Source of the DNA: Microvirga terrestris
GTDB taxonomy: Bacteria; Pseudomonadota; Alphaproteobacteria; Rhizobiales; Beijerinckiaceae
Length of the DNA: 64,000 nucleotides
Assembly: GCF_015694425.1 (NCBI RefSeq)
Contig: NZ_JADQDN010000011.1
Coordinates: forward strand, 24,524 to 88,523
Reading direction: 5' to 3'
Under the pieces are notes generated by a model, which made no database searches, had not been told where the DNA came from, and saw only the letters and a list, made by a program, of their open reading frames with translations. Numbering within the stretch: position 1 is the stretch's first letter; each line of letters begins with the position of its first letter. This document shows, piece after piece, positions 35,428-44,620 of the stretch. The translations under genes were made by a program, and so were the position numbers.

Positions 35428-36284
35428 GGATCCAGCCCCCTTCGAATGGACAGGTTATAACCCAAGGATAACTCGACGAAACCCGCATTTTTTCCTGAGC
35501 TTCACATTTTCAGGGACTCCCGGTGCTACCCCCGTCAGCGCCCGACGTATTCCGGGGATCCCCTTCTTCCTTCGCGTGCGGTTTCCCTGACCGCATCCTG
35601 TGAGCAGACGTGGTCTGTATCTCGAAGAAGTTTCCAAACGACACTGGAAGCTCCTTCGAGACAGCGTTATGCGCTTCCTCGGGATGAGATCAGTGTTTCA
35701 TAAGACCCGGATGGCTGGGGTGAACCCGGCCATGACACGGCAAGAACTATGTTCTTGCTTTGTTCTTGACAATTCTCCTAACCTCGGCTATATCGTTGTG
35801 TAGATCTGCTCCTGTCGAGGGGCGCGCTCGCGAGGCGTCGCAGTGTGGGAGCAGACACGGTCCTGTGGTGCAGCCTCGCACGCTGCACCGACAGGAGGCC
35901 CAGGCTGTGGGCCGGTGGTCGGAATCGGTTCCAGGCCCCCGTCGAGCAGACGGGCCACGCCTGGAACGGTCACCGGGCTGGTCCCGCCTGTCCGCCTAAA
36001 GAAGCCGTGCGCGAAGAGGCATTCCGGCTCTTCCTTCTCACCATCCATCATCGAGCCGGGCTGCCACTCGCGCCACCCTCGATCACCGCTCAGGCTCGCA
36101 GCTCACGCTGCGGGCCCCAAGGTGCTGGCCTAAAGCATACCGGCTCTAATGATGAGCAGAAAAACAGTCTCATGACGTAAAGGAGCCAAGTATTTACCGA
36201 ATTTTCATTCGAGACCGGCGACACTTTATTGAAGGTCCATTGATTTTAGATTTCCTGCAGCTCCGAATTTCAAGCCGAGGTTTC
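35428..36284. other. Long intergenic region, no gene assigned
   Basis: About 850 bases lie between the divergent RTX and chemoreceptor genes. Overlapping open frames on both strands at 35.76-36.18 kb have no domain features and inconsistent composition. A palindromic repeat fragment lies at 35706-35738. Remnants of a mobile element are possible but I cannot identify one. Confidence 0.4.
35706..35738. repeat. Extragenic palindrome fragment
   Basis: GGCTGGG-GTGAA-CCCGGCC (35713-35731) with flanking GGAT and ATGAC matches one arm of the cloverleaf repeats, with a G-T pair in the stem. Confidence 0.65.
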
Positions 36285-37766
36285 ATGCTTTCTCTTTTCC
36301 CGCAAACCAACGCCGATGCAGGAGCCAGGTTCGCCGCGCTCGACCGGTCGCAGGCCGTTATCGAGTTTAATCTCGACGGAACCATTCTGACGGCTAACAG
36401 CAACTTCCTCGACACGGTGGGCTACACGCTCGACGAGATCCGAGGCAAGCATCACAGCCTGTTCGTGGATCCCGACTTCCGCAGCAGCGCCGAGTACGCC
36501 GCCTTCTGGACAAGCCTGAAGCAGGGCGAATATCAGGCGGCCCGCTACCGGCGGTTCGGCAAAGGCGGGCGCGAGATCTGGATCGAGGCGAGCTATAACC
36601 CGCTTCTCGGCCGGGACGGGAAGCCATTCAAGATCGTCAAGTTCGCCACCGACATCACCCGGCAGATGCAGGAACAGGCGGAACTGAAGGGTCAGGTGGA
36701 AGCGATCCGCAAGTCGCAGGCCGTGATCGCCTTTGACCTCGACGGCAACATCCTAGAGGCCAACACAAATTTCCTTGCAGCCGTCGGCTACTCCCTCGAC
36801 GAGATCAAAGGCCGCCACCACAGCATGTTCGTCGATCCGGCCCTGCGCGGCGGTACCGACTACCAGGAGTTCTGGCGCAAGCTCAAGGCGGGCGAATACC
36901 AGGCGGGCCAGTATCGGCGGTTCGGCAAGGGCGGCCGGGAGATCTGGATCGAGGCCAGCTACAACCCGATCCTCGATGCGAGCGGGCGTCCGTACAAGGT
37001 CGTCAAGTTCGCCACTGACGTGACGCAGCAGATGAACCTGCTGGGCCACCTGCGTCAGATCATCGACAGGAACTTCGGAGACATCGATACGGCTCTCGAT
37101 CACTCAGGTCATGAGGCGAGAGAGGCCACCGCCGCGGTCACCAGCACGTCCAGCAATGTGCAGATGATGGCTTCCGCCGCCGAAGAGCTGGCAGCCTCCG
37201 TGGCCGAGATCTCCCAGAGCATGACCAACTCCCGGACAGCAACTGAGACGGCCTTCAACGAGGCTAAGAGCGCGAGCGAGTTCACCGACAAACTGTCGAC
37301 CGCCACATCGGCCATGGGCGGCATTGTCGGCCTGATTCAGAACATCGCGGGCCAGATCAACCTGCTGGCGCTCAACGCTACCATTGAGGCCGCCCGCGCG
37401 GGCGAAGCCGGCCGGGGCTTTGCGGTCGTGGCCACCGAGGTCAAGAACCTGGCCGCTCAGGCGGCCCGGGCGACCGAGCAGATCACCGCGGAGATCGATG
37501 CGGTTCAGAGCGTCTCCAGCGGCGTCGTCGAGGCGCTGGCGAAAATCCAGGGGTCGGTCGAGACCATGCGCGACCACGTGATCAGCGTCGCGACGGCGGT
37601 GGAGCAGCAGGGCGCGGTGACGCAGGAGATGTCGTCGAACATGCAGGGGGCGGCTCACTCCGTGGCGAGCATCTCCAACAACATCGGGGCGATCTCGTCG
37701 GCAGTCGGTCGGGTGTCCCAGGCCGTCAGCACTACGAAGGAAGCCGCGGTCGTCCTCGCTCGCTGA
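36285..37766 (+). CDS. Soluble methyl-accepting chemotaxis protein with tandem PAS domains
   Basis: This protein of about 493 residues has two PAS domains (about 15-120 and 135-245) that are near copies: both end in YRRFGKGGREIWIEASYNP and KFATD. Residues about 290-490 form the MCP signalling coiled coil with the conserved tip IAGQINLLALNATIEAARAG. There is no membrane segment, so it is a cytoplasmic receptor, probably sensing redox or a small ligand through PAS (a haem or flavin cofactor cannot be read from sequence). An upstream ATG at 36240 is possible; 36285 has GAGG before it. No other che genes are in the window. Confidence 0.92.
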   Translation: MLSLFPQTNADAGARFAALDRSQAVIEFNLDGTILTANSNFLDTVGYTLDEIRGKHHSLFVDPDFRSSAEYAAFWTSLKQGEYQAARYRRFGKGGREIWIEASYNPLLGRDGKPFKIVKFATDITRQMQEQAELKGQVEAIRKSQAVIAFDLDGNILEANTNFLAAVGYSLDEIKGRHHSMFVDPALRGGTDYQEFWRKLKAGEYQAGQYRRFGKGGREIWIEASYNPILDASGRPYKVVKFATDVTQQMNLLGHLRQIIDRNFGDIDTALDHSGHEAREATAAVTSTSSNVQMMASAAEELAASVAEISQSMTNSRTATETAFNEAKSASEFTDKLSTATSAMGGIVGLIQNIAGQINLLALNATIEAARAGEAGRGFAVVATEVKNLAAQAARATEQITAEIDAVQSVSSGVVEALAKIQGSVETMRDHVISVATAVEQQGAVTQEMSSNMQGAAHSVASISNNIGAISSAVGRVSQAVSTTKEAAVVLAR

Positions 37767-37933
37767 TGCAGGAAACGGGCTTGCGGACCCACGGACAAGA
37801 TTCAGGATTGGCAATCGGCATCGTCATCTCTGATCCTTGTCCTAAGAGGCGGACAGAATTCACTGTTACGCTGGAACGCTCAAGGCGAATGCACGTTGGA
37901 CTTCCAATCTGATATTCCCTTGAGGAGGTTCAA

Positions 37934-38305
37934 ATGCGTATCGTGAAAGCCGGCCTGATGGCCGCAGCTCTGGTTGTTGGCTTCAGTGCGGCAGCTTCTG
38001 CCCAGTCGGTGGAAATCCGCTCCCGTTCCGCTGCTCCCGGCCATATGATGCACGATGACGACGAGGTCAGCTCGACCCGCGTAATCCGCCGTTCCGGCAC
38101 CGTAGAGCGCCGCGTCGTACGCGAGCCTTCTACTACGGCCACCGTCACTACCCACCGCGGTGCGTCCTATTACGCTCCTGGACAGGTGAAGAAGCGCGTG
38201 AAGGTCCAGTCGGCCCGCGATTACGCTCCTGGCCGCATGATGAACGATGACGATGACACCACGACCACAACCACTGTGCGCCGCCGGGTGCAGACACTCG
38301 ACTAA
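37934..38305 (+). CDS. Small exported basic/acidic repeat protein
   Basis: This 123-residue protein has a signal peptide (1-23, SAAASAQS). A motif occurs twice, APGHMMHDDDE and APGRMMNDDDD, each followed by threonine/arginine-rich sequence (TTTTTTVRRR). Met, His and Asp clusters could bind metal ions. GAGGAGG lies 6 bases before the ATG, predicting strong expression, and a T-tailed terminator follows. I do not recognise a family. Confidence 0.8.
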   Translation: MRIVKAGLMAAALVVGFSAAASAQSVEIRSRSAAPGHMMHDDDEVSSTRVIRRSGTVERRVVREPSTTATVTTHRGASYYAPGQVKKRVKVQSARDYAPGRMMNDDDDTTTTTTVRRRVQTLD

Positions 38306-38330
38306 GCTTTCGTGAAATCCAAACATGGAC

Positions 38331-38358
38331 GAGGCGGGGCGCAAGCCCTGCCTCTTTT
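38331..38358 (+). terminator. Rho-independent terminator
   Basis: GAGGCGGGGC (38331-38340) pairs with GCCCTGCCTC (38345-38354), one G-T pair, loop GCAA, followed by TTTT. Confidence 0.9.
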
Positions 38359-38426
38359 ACATGACTGGCTGAGGCACCGCTGGCTAGCCCAGCCTCCTAC
38401 TCCGGGCTCATGACCAGCCCCGCGCC

Positions 38427-39167
38427 TTAAGGCCCCATCTCTTCGACGCTGCTCTCCTGTCCGACAACCGACCTGCGGGCCGCCCGCTCGGCTGCCTCGT
38501 CGGCACATTTCTCCAGATGCGCCCCTTTGTTGATGACCTGCAGATTGGGCACGCCCCAATAGGCCAGCAGCTCCGGCCAGGGCTTCGCGCGGTGATCGGA
38601 CCAGACGGCGAAAAGCGGAACACGATGGTCCACCTCGGCGGTCTTGAGCAAGCGGCGGCCGGTGGTGGCGCATTTGCGGTTCTGGCGCAGCTTCAGCGCC
38701 CGCAGGTGGTCGGGCGGGACCGTCCAGAGCTGCCAGGCCACCACGCAGGCAGCATGCCAAGTGGCGTTCCGGTTCGGCTTGCCGTCGTCCCAGAGGTCGC
38801 GGTGCCATCCGAGCCGGTACACCGGCTGCCCGCACACGCAGCAATGTCCTGGGCCGCGTGCGAAAGCCGCCTCCCGGTACGGCGCCGGCGGCATGCGGAA
38901 GGTGAGTGGCAGGCCGGTTTCCTTGCCGGATCCGAGGCGCCATTCCCAGCCTGCGGGCTGTCCGCTCTTCGCGGCAAGCGCCCGGGCCAGCCGGTCGGCC
39001 AGAAGCGGGCGATGGCGCCAGTAGGATTCCACGGCACGGCGCTGGGTCGGCGGGATCAGCGGCTGCCGCAGCGCATGAGCGAGTACACAAGGCGGAAAGA
39101 GTGCGGTCAGGCGTTTCTCGAGCCGGCCCCGGGCCTTCAGGTTCTTCTCGTCTCGCCAGGTGGACAT
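38427..39167 (-). CDS. HNH-type nuclease-like protein
   Basis: In this 246-residue protein, the C-terminal part carries CATTGRRLLKTAEVDHRVPL, with the DH pair of HNH nucleases, then NLQVINKGAHLEKCADE, the N and H positions with a cysteine. An upstream pair CCVCGQPVYRLGWHRD and HAACVVAWQLW resembles a second zinc knuckle. The N-terminal 100 residues are basic and unassigned. No phage or restriction genes are adjacent; a housekeeping DNA-binding or nuclease role is possible. Confidence 0.72.
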   Translation of the reverse strand: MSTWRDEKNLKARGRLEKRLTALFPPCVLAHALRQPLIPPTQRRAVESYWRHRPLLADRLARALAAKSGQPAGWEWRLGSGKETGLPLTFRMPPAPYREAAFARGPGHCCVCGQPVYRLGWHRDLWDDGKPNRNATWHAACVVAWQLWTVPPDHLRALKLRQNRKCATTGRRLLKTAEVDHRVPLFAVWSDHRAKPWPELLAYWGVPNLQVINKGAHLEKCADEAAERAARRSVVGQESSVEEMGP

Positions 39168-39380
39168 TGTGGATCGGCTGCCTCAAGTGAATCGCCTTCA
39201 GGTCTGTAGCGGTAAGACCCGCCGAGGTGAACCGCCCCGCGTGAAGATGCCGCCGATGGCAAAGCCGGAGCGCATCGTCTTGACAAGCGATCGCAAGAGG
39301 CAGAGCCTTTACCGCGCGGCAGATGTCCGTTCCTGACCGCCTGTATGCGTTCGCCACATCACCCTTTTCGGGAGGTCGCG

Positions 39381-39857
39381 ATGCAGCTCTTCACCCTACA
39401 AGCAGCCACGTGCGCTTCGGCTCTTTTCCTCATCCTCACGCCCGCCTCCGCGCAGCAGCCCCAACATGTCATGGCCAATCCCGGCGACATCACCTGGAAG
39501 GACGGGCCTCCGTCCCTCCCCAAGGGAGCCCAGATGTCGGTCCTCTACGGAGATCCCGGAAGGGACGGCCTTTTCGTGATGCGCCTGAAGCTCCCGGCGG
39601 GCTACAAGATCCCGACCCACACCCATCCGGTCGATGAGGTTGTCACCGTCGTCAGCGGCGAGTTCAACATCGGCATGGGAGCGAGTGCTGACCCTGCGCA
39701 GATGAAAGCCATCAATGCCGGCGGCGTCATCGCCATGGCGCCGGGAACCCAGCATAACGTGCAGGTCAACCAGGAAACGGTGGTGCAGCTGAGCACGCGC
39801 GGCCCTTGGGGCATCGCCTATGTCAATCCGGCGGACGATCCGCGCAAGTCGCAATAG
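39381..39857 (+). CDS. Periplasmic cupin-domain protein
   Basis: This 158-residue protein has a signal peptide (1-24, LTPASAQQ). The cupin core has PTHTHPVDEVVTVVSGEF (metal-binding His, His and Glu) and a second motif around PGTQHNVQV (His). The start at 39381 follows GGGAGG by 5 bases. No substrate can be inferred. Confidence 0.85.
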   Translation: MQLFTLQAATCASALFLILTPASAQQPQHVMANPGDITWKDGPPSLPKGAQMSVLYGDPGRDGLFVMRLKLPAGYKIPTHTHPVDEVVTVVSGEFNIGMGASADPAQMKAINAGGVIAMAPGTQHNVQVNQETVVQLSTRGPWGIAYVNPADDPRKSQ

Positions 39858-40159
39858 ACAGGCGCCGACAGGAGACATGAAAAAGCCCAGGCTCCGGGGC
39901 GAACGGGCGGGATGCCTTCGCATCTCTCGCCTCGCCTGCTACGGGCCTGGGCTGATCGGGTCCAGACGGGCACTCGCATCGTCAGGCGAGCGCAGGAACA
40001 GGCCATGCCGGATTACATCCGTCCTGACACGGCCTCATCGAAGCAGACGGTGACGCCCGCCGCGTTTCGAAGTCCACAACAATGTCCGCTGGGTCAGCCT
40101 GATATGGGGATTGAAATGCCATCCGCAAGGGGTCGGCACGCGATGGTCCGCCGTCGATC
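39858..40159. other. Intergenic region with long-range inverted repeat
   Basis: 302 bases between convergent genes. AGCCCAGGC (39884-39892) pairs with GCCTGGGCT (39945-39953) around a GC-rich segment, perhaps a 3' structure for the cupin mRNA. No gene is seen. Confidence 0.4.
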
Positions 40160-41062
40160 TCAATCGCCCCACGGCGCGCCCGGCAGGGCATCGAGAGGGA
40201 TCTTGAGATAGCGCCTGCCGTTGCTCTCCGGCTCCGGCAGGCGGCCGCCGCGGATATTCACCTGCAGGGCATTCAGGATGAGCTTCGGCATGGGGAGCTC
40301 GCGGTCGCGTCCTTCGCGCAGGGCCACGAACTCCTCCTCGGTGGCAGCCTTCACGAGATGGCTGTTCTCCCGGCGCTGTTGAGCCACATTGCTCTCCCAT
40401 TGCGGAGCCCGCCCTCCCGGCATGTAATCATGGCCGACGAAGAGGCGTGTGCTGTCGGGAAGCGCCAAGATACGCTGAATGCTGTGCCACAGTGCCTTGG
40501 CCGAGCCGCCGGGAAAGTCGGCTCGCGCCGTTCCTGCGTCCGGCATGAACAGCGTGTCGTGAATGAACGCGGCATCGCCAACGAGATAGGTGATCGAGCA
40601 CAGCGTGTGGCCGGGACTGAACATCACCTCCATGTCCAGGTTGCCGATTTTGAACCGCTCGCCGTCCGCGAACAGGCGGTCCCATTGCGAACCGTCCATC
40701 GGAAAGCTGTCGGGCAAGTTGTAGAACTCCCTCCAGAGCTTCTGGACCTCCACCACCTTCTCACCGATGGCAGTGGGCGCGCCTGTCCTGTCCTTCAGGT
40801 ATCCGGCGGCGGAAAAATGGTCGGCGTGCGGATGCGTGTCGAGGATCCATTCCAGTCCGTAGCCCTGCTGCTCGATATGGGCGAGAAGCTCGTCCGCCGA
40901 GGTTGTCGCCGTCGCGCCGGATTTCGGCTCGAAGTCGAGAACCGGATCGATGATGGCGCAGCGTTTCGTGTCGGGGTCCGCGACCACGTATTGCACGCTG
41001 CCGGTGCGCTTGTCGTAGAATCCTTTGACGACAGGATTCCCGTGCAGGGGTGATGCGGTCAT
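40160..41062 (-). CDS. MBL-fold hydrolase, persulfide dioxygenase/Blh type
   Basis: This 300-residue metallo-beta-lactamase fold protein has THPHADH (H77, H79, D81, H82), SPGHT and VGHDYMPGG as metal ligands. The length and the DPVLDFEPKSG segment match the ETHE1/Blh persulfide dioxygenase group, which oxidises glutathione persulfide to sulfite. It is the last gene of a three-gene operon with two YeeE/YedE-type sulfur transporter halves, the arrangement of BigR-regulated sulfide detoxification operons. No BigR gene is adjacent. Confidence 0.87.
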   Translation of the reverse strand: MTASPLHGNPVVKGFYDKRTGSVQYVVADPDTKRCAIIDPVLDFEPKSGATATTSADELLAHIEQQGYGLEWILDTHPHADHFSAAGYLKDRTGAPTAIGEKVVEVQKLWREFYNLPDSFPMDGSQWDRLFADGERFKIGNLDMEVMFSPGHTLCSITYLVGDAAFIHDTLFMPDAGTARADFPGGSAKALWHSIQRILALPDSTRLFVGHDYMPGGRAPQWESNVAQQRRENSHLVKAATEEEFVALREGRDRELPMPKLILNALQVNIRGGRLPEPESNGRRYLKIPLDALPGAPWGD

Positions 41063-41107
41063 GGCGTGAACTCCTCGGCACGATGCTAAAACAAGAGGAC
41101 CGGAATC

Positions 41108-41566
41108 TCAGCCGTCGAGATCGGGAGCGGCCCTGCGGAAGGTGGCCTGCGGCCATTGGGCTGGCAAGACGCGGAAGAGCGCCATTCCTGCGAGCATTGC
41201 GGCAACGAAGGCAAAGATCGTGACCGGGCCGAACGTCAACCCGACCAGGGCCGGCCCCGGACACAACCCCACAAGACCCCAGCCGATGCCGAACAATGCG
41301 GCGCCCGTGATCAACCGGGAATCGAGATCGCGGCGGGTCGGGATCTCCAAGCGCGGCGCCAAGGCGGGAGCGCCGCGGCGGCGCGCTATCCCATAGCCGA
41401 GAGCCGAGACGGCGACCGCGCCGCCCATGACGAGGGCGAGACTCGGATCCCAGTTGCCGGCGACATCGAGGAAGGCCAGCACCTTGGCCGGGTTCACCAT
41501 CTGCGACACGATGAGCCCGAGGCCGAAGAGGAGACCCGACACGAAGGCGGAGAGGATCAGCGGCAT
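41108..41566 (-). CDS. YeeE/YedE-type sulfur transport protein, second half (DUF6691-like)
   Basis: This 152-residue membrane protein has four hydrophobic segments. SGLLFGLGLIVSQMVNPAKVLAFLD and IGWGLVGLCPGPALVG (with a conserved cysteine) are the PmpB-like pattern. It starts 4 bp after the stop of its partner at 41570. Together they form one channel for sulfur-containing ions such as thiosulfate. Confidence 0.9.
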   Translation of the reverse strand: MPLILSAFVSGLLFGLGLIVSQMVNPAKVLAFLDVAGNWDPSLALVMGGAVAVSALGYGIARRRGAPALAPRLEIPTRRDLDSRLITGAALFGIGWGLVGLCPGPALVGLTFGPVTIFAFVAAMLAGMALFRVLPAQWPQATFRRAAPDLDG

Positions 41567-41569
41567 GGC

Positions 41570-41995
41570 TCACATCCCAATGACATGACGGGCGACGAAG
41601 ACGGTTGCAACGGCAGTTGCCAGGAACACCAGTGTCGCCACGATAGAGCGCGGTGACACCCGACTGACCCCGCAGACGCCATGCCCGCTGGTACAACCTC
41701 CCCCGAGGCGCGTGCCGAATCCGACGATCAGCCCCCCGACGATCACGACCGGCAGGGATGCCTCCATGGCAACAGCCGGCAGGGAGCCTCCGAAGGCGAT
41801 ATAGACCAGGGGCGCGATGAACATTCCGGCAAGGAAAGCCATGCGCCAGCCGGTCTCGCCGGGAACAGGCTGGAGCAGCCCGCCGAGGATGCCACTGATG
41901 CCGGCGACACGCCCGTTCAGCACGAGGAGCAGGGCGGCCGACGCGCCGATCAGAACTCCGCCGATGAGGGCGGATGCGGGGGTGAAGTTTTCCAT
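41570..41995 (-). CDS. YeeE/YedE-type sulfur transport protein, first half
   Basis: This 141-residue membrane protein has [20 protein letters not shown], then GISGILGGL, then [18 protein letters not shown] carrying the two conserved cysteines of the YeeE/PmpA family. Together with the next gene it is likely to import a sulfur compound processed by the Blh-type enzyme downstream. It is the first gene of the operon. Confidence 0.9.
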   Translation of the reverse strand: MENFTPASALIGGVLIGASAALLLVLNGRVAGISGILGGLLQPVPGETGWRMAFLAGMFIAPLVYIAFGGSLPAVAMEASLPVVIVGGLIVGFGTRLGGGCTSGHGVCGVSRVSPRSIVATLVFLATAVATVFVARHVIGM

Positions 41996-42150
41996 GACGG
42001 CCTCTCTTCCAACTCCAGATTATCCTGATCTTAACCAAAATGTCGTTCAATCGATGTCAGTGAGAGTATCGCCTTCACGCAGCGCCTGTGACCTTGATCG
42101 CTGGTCTCCGGTGCATCGTGCGAAGCGCGAGTTGTTGCGTAGAGTTTACC

Positions 42151-43266
42151 ATGGCGCATAAGCCTTATCAGTCCCTTCGTCGTGCTCCGATCCGCCGGAA
42201 CCGCGGCCTCTTGCCGACGGCTCTTCTCGTGGCGGTCTCGCTCAGTCCCTTGGCCATCTTCGTGGACTTCGAACAGGTCGGCGGCACGGCGCCTGACGCG
42301 CCATTGGCCGGCATCGCATCAAGCTCAGCGCCCGCGCCCCTGAAGACGGCCTTGTCCTTCGATCCGGCTCTCATCGATCCGAACCCGACCCTGGGCCAGG
42401 GCGCCCTCGCCTTCAAGCAGGGCTCGCCCATCCAACCGGGCTTCCGCTCGGCCGTGCAGCGCGAGGCCCGCATCACTCCCCCGGAGCCTATGCCTGCCCC
42501 GGTTCCGCCTGGAATGATCGCCCAAGCGGTCGCGCCAACGCCTGCGATGGCGCCCCTGCCGGTCCCGCGACCGGCTGGCCTGCAGATTCCGAAGCCTTCC
42601 GCATCCTCCCAGATGGCGAGCGCACCGGCCGTCATGACGCCTCGCGCTTCAAAGGTGCCGGCGGTCGCGCCGAACGACAACCGCAACTTCTTCGAAAAGC
42701 TCTTCGGAATCCGCCCGGCCGGCCCGCCGGATGCCGCGCTGAGCTATGCGGCTCTGGATCGGGGCACTGGCAGCATCGCGCCAACCGCGCGCTTCGGCTC
42801 CACGCCCGACCTCGCACGCGGGGGCACCGCCGTCTATGACATCGTCGCCCAGACGGTCTACATGCCGAACGGCGAGAAGCTGGAGGCCCATTCCGGCCTC
42901 GGCGACATGATGGACAATCCGCGCCACGTGAACATCCGCATGAAAGGCTCGACGCCGCCGGGCACCTACATCCTCACCGAGCGCGAGGCGCTCTTCCACG
43001 GCGTGCGCGCCATCCGACTCAACCCGATGGGCGGGAGCGGCGCCATCTACGGCCGCGACGGCATCCTGGCCCACACTTACCTGCTCGGCCCGCGGGGCGA
43101 CTCGAACGGCTGCGTGTCCTTCAAAGATTACGACAAGTTCCTCCAGGCTTACCTCAGGGGCGAGGTGAAGCGTCTGGTCGTGACCGCCGGCCGCGGGCAG
43201 GACCTTGTGCCTCCGATCGCGGGCAACCGCACCGGCCAGCCGCGCCGCTTTGCACAGGCCTTCTGA
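42151..43266 (+). CDS. DUF2778 domain protein (L,D-transpeptidase-like), membrane anchored
   Basis: This 371-residue protein has an N-terminal membrane segment (about 22-40), a long proline/alanine-rich linker (about 90-180), then a DUF2778 domain ending in HTYLLGPRGDSNGCVSFKDY. The His...SNGCVSF arrangement resembles the catalytic Cys site of the Tlde1 and YkuD transpeptidase families. The role in peptidoglycan editing is inferred. The ATG at 42151 opens the anchored form; the frame extends to 42088. Confidence 0.82.
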   Translation: MAHKPYQSLRRAPIRRNRGLLPTALLVAVSLSPLAIFVDFEQVGGTAPDAPLAGIASSSAPAPLKTALSFDPALIDPNPTLGQGALAFKQGSPIQPGFRSAVQREARITPPEPMPAPVPPGMIAQAVAPTPAMAPLPVPRPAGLQIPKPSASSQMASAPAVMTPRASKVPAVAPNDNRNFFEKLFGIRPAGPPDAALSYAALDRGTGSIAPTARFGSTPDLARGGTAVYDIVAQTVYMPNGEKLEAHSGLGDMMDNPRHVNIRMKGSTPPGTYILTEREALFHGVRAIRLNPMGGSGAIYGRDGILAHTYLLGPRGDSNGCVSFKDYDKFLQAYLRGEVKRLVVTAGRGQDLVPPIAGNRTGQPRRFAQAF

Positions 43267-43333
43267 GCTCAGCCTCTGGCCTTGCGGCCCTGCGCGCCTA
43301 CTTCCTGAGCGGAAGCAGCGCAGGAGAAGCGGC

Positions 43334-44458
43334 ATGGTGCGGGAAGCTCAAGGGACGATGAGGCGGCTGGCTGCGCGCTGTGCAGTGCAGCCCGTCATGG
43401 TGGCATCGTATCTGCTTGCCGCATTCATGGGCGTCGCCCACGCTGCGGGCCCAGGCTACCTCGTGCCTGCACCCGCTAAGGATGATGTGCAGTCCAAGCC
43501 CAAATACGAGTGTGACACCCCTGATGCGCCCGTAATCACACTCGAGACGCAGAGCAAGTACAAGCAGGACGATACCCAGCGCGCGACCATCGATGAGGAT
43601 GCAGAGGAAACGTACACGGAGGCGGTCGAGCCGCTGCGTATCTACGGACGCAATCTCGTCAAGATCGCGAACGCCTATGTGAAGTCGAACCCTAAGAACA
43701 CCGCCGCTGCGGCCTGCGCCCTCACCTGGCTCGATGCCTGGGCCTCCGCCAATGCCATGAGCGATATGCGCTCGAAACAGGCGCAGTTCAATCTGAGCCG
43801 GGCTCTCAGCGGCTTTGCGCTGGCCTACCTGCAGATCCGTGATGCTCCGAACCTCTCGACCGATCAGAAGAGGAAGGTCGAAAGCTGGCTGAGGACTCTG
43901 GGCCAGCAGCTCGTCGGGCCTATGGACAAGAACGATGGGACATCCGGCAGGAACAATCACCGCTACTGGGCTGGCTTAGGCGCCGCTGCTGCCGGCGTCG
44001 CTTCTGGCGACAAGCAACTCGCCCGCTGGGGCTTCGACAGTTCCCGGATCGGCCTAGGGCAGATCACGCCCGACGGCGCCCTGCCGCTTGAACTGAAACG
44101 TGGCAAACGCGCCCGCGATTATCACATCTTCGCAGCCGATCCTCTCGTGACCACGGCCGAGCTGGCCCGCAGCCAGGGGATCGATCTCTACGCCGAGCAT
44201 AATGGAGCCCTGGAGCGGCTGGTGAAGAGGGTGATCGCCTCTCTCGACGATCCCACCTTCTTCGAGAAAGCCACCGGTACCAAGCAGGAAGCCTATCCGG
44301 GCGACGGCACCGTGCCGTCATCCCGCATCGCCTGGCTGGAAATTTATCAAAGCCGCCGCCCCTCGCCTGCGGCCGAGACCGTTCTGAGCAAGAAGCGTCC
44401 GACAAGCTCCACTGAAATCGGCGGAAACACGACGCTGCTGTTTTATGATGCGGAGTAA
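43334..44458 (+). CDS. Alginate lyase family protein (PL5-like)
   Basis: In this 374-residue exported protein, the signal peptide runs to about residue 38 (GVAHAAG). The core has ALTWLDAWASANAM, NNHRYWAGLGAAAAG with the NNHxxW catalytic histidine of PL5 alginate lyases (AlgL), and GLGQITPDGALPLELKRGKRA. AlgL beta-eliminates mannuronate-rich polymers in the periplasm. No alginate synthesis genes lie here. Two starts, 43334 and 43358, both have good ribosome sites. Confidence 0.82.
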   Translation: MVREAQGTMRRLAARCAVQPVMVASYLLAAFMGVAHAAGPGYLVPAPAKDDVQSKPKYECDTPDAPVITLETQSKYKQDDTQRATIDEDAEETYTEAVEPLRIYGRNLVKIANAYVKSNPKNTAAAACALTWLDAWASANAMSDMRSKQAQFNLSRALSGFALAYLQIRDAPNLSTDQKRKVESWLRTLGQQLVGPMDKNDGTSGRNNHRYWAGLGAAAAGVASGDKQLARWGFDSSRIGLGQITPDGALPLELKRGKRARDYHIFAADPLVTTAELARSQGIDLYAEHNGALERLVKRVIASLDDPTFFEKATGTKQEAYPGDGTVPSSRIAWLEIYQSRRPSPAAETVLSKKRPTSSTEIGGNTTLLFYDAE

Positions 44459-44620
44459 GGGGGTGATGCCTCCATGTTCCAAGATAAACTACGAGAGAGG
44501 AAGCATTCCGAGCTCTGATCCATCGCAAATCGCTCAATCGAGCGGCCCCTCCTGTCATTGCAGGTTGTCCGACGTTTCGGCATACCCTTCGCCTGACATT
44601 TCTGAGAGCAGGCGTGACCC

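Noticed and set aside
35788..36180. Overlapping open frames on both strands upstream of the chemoreceptor
   Set aside because: Open by virtue of high GC; no ribosome site, conserved motif or plausible hydrophobic core.
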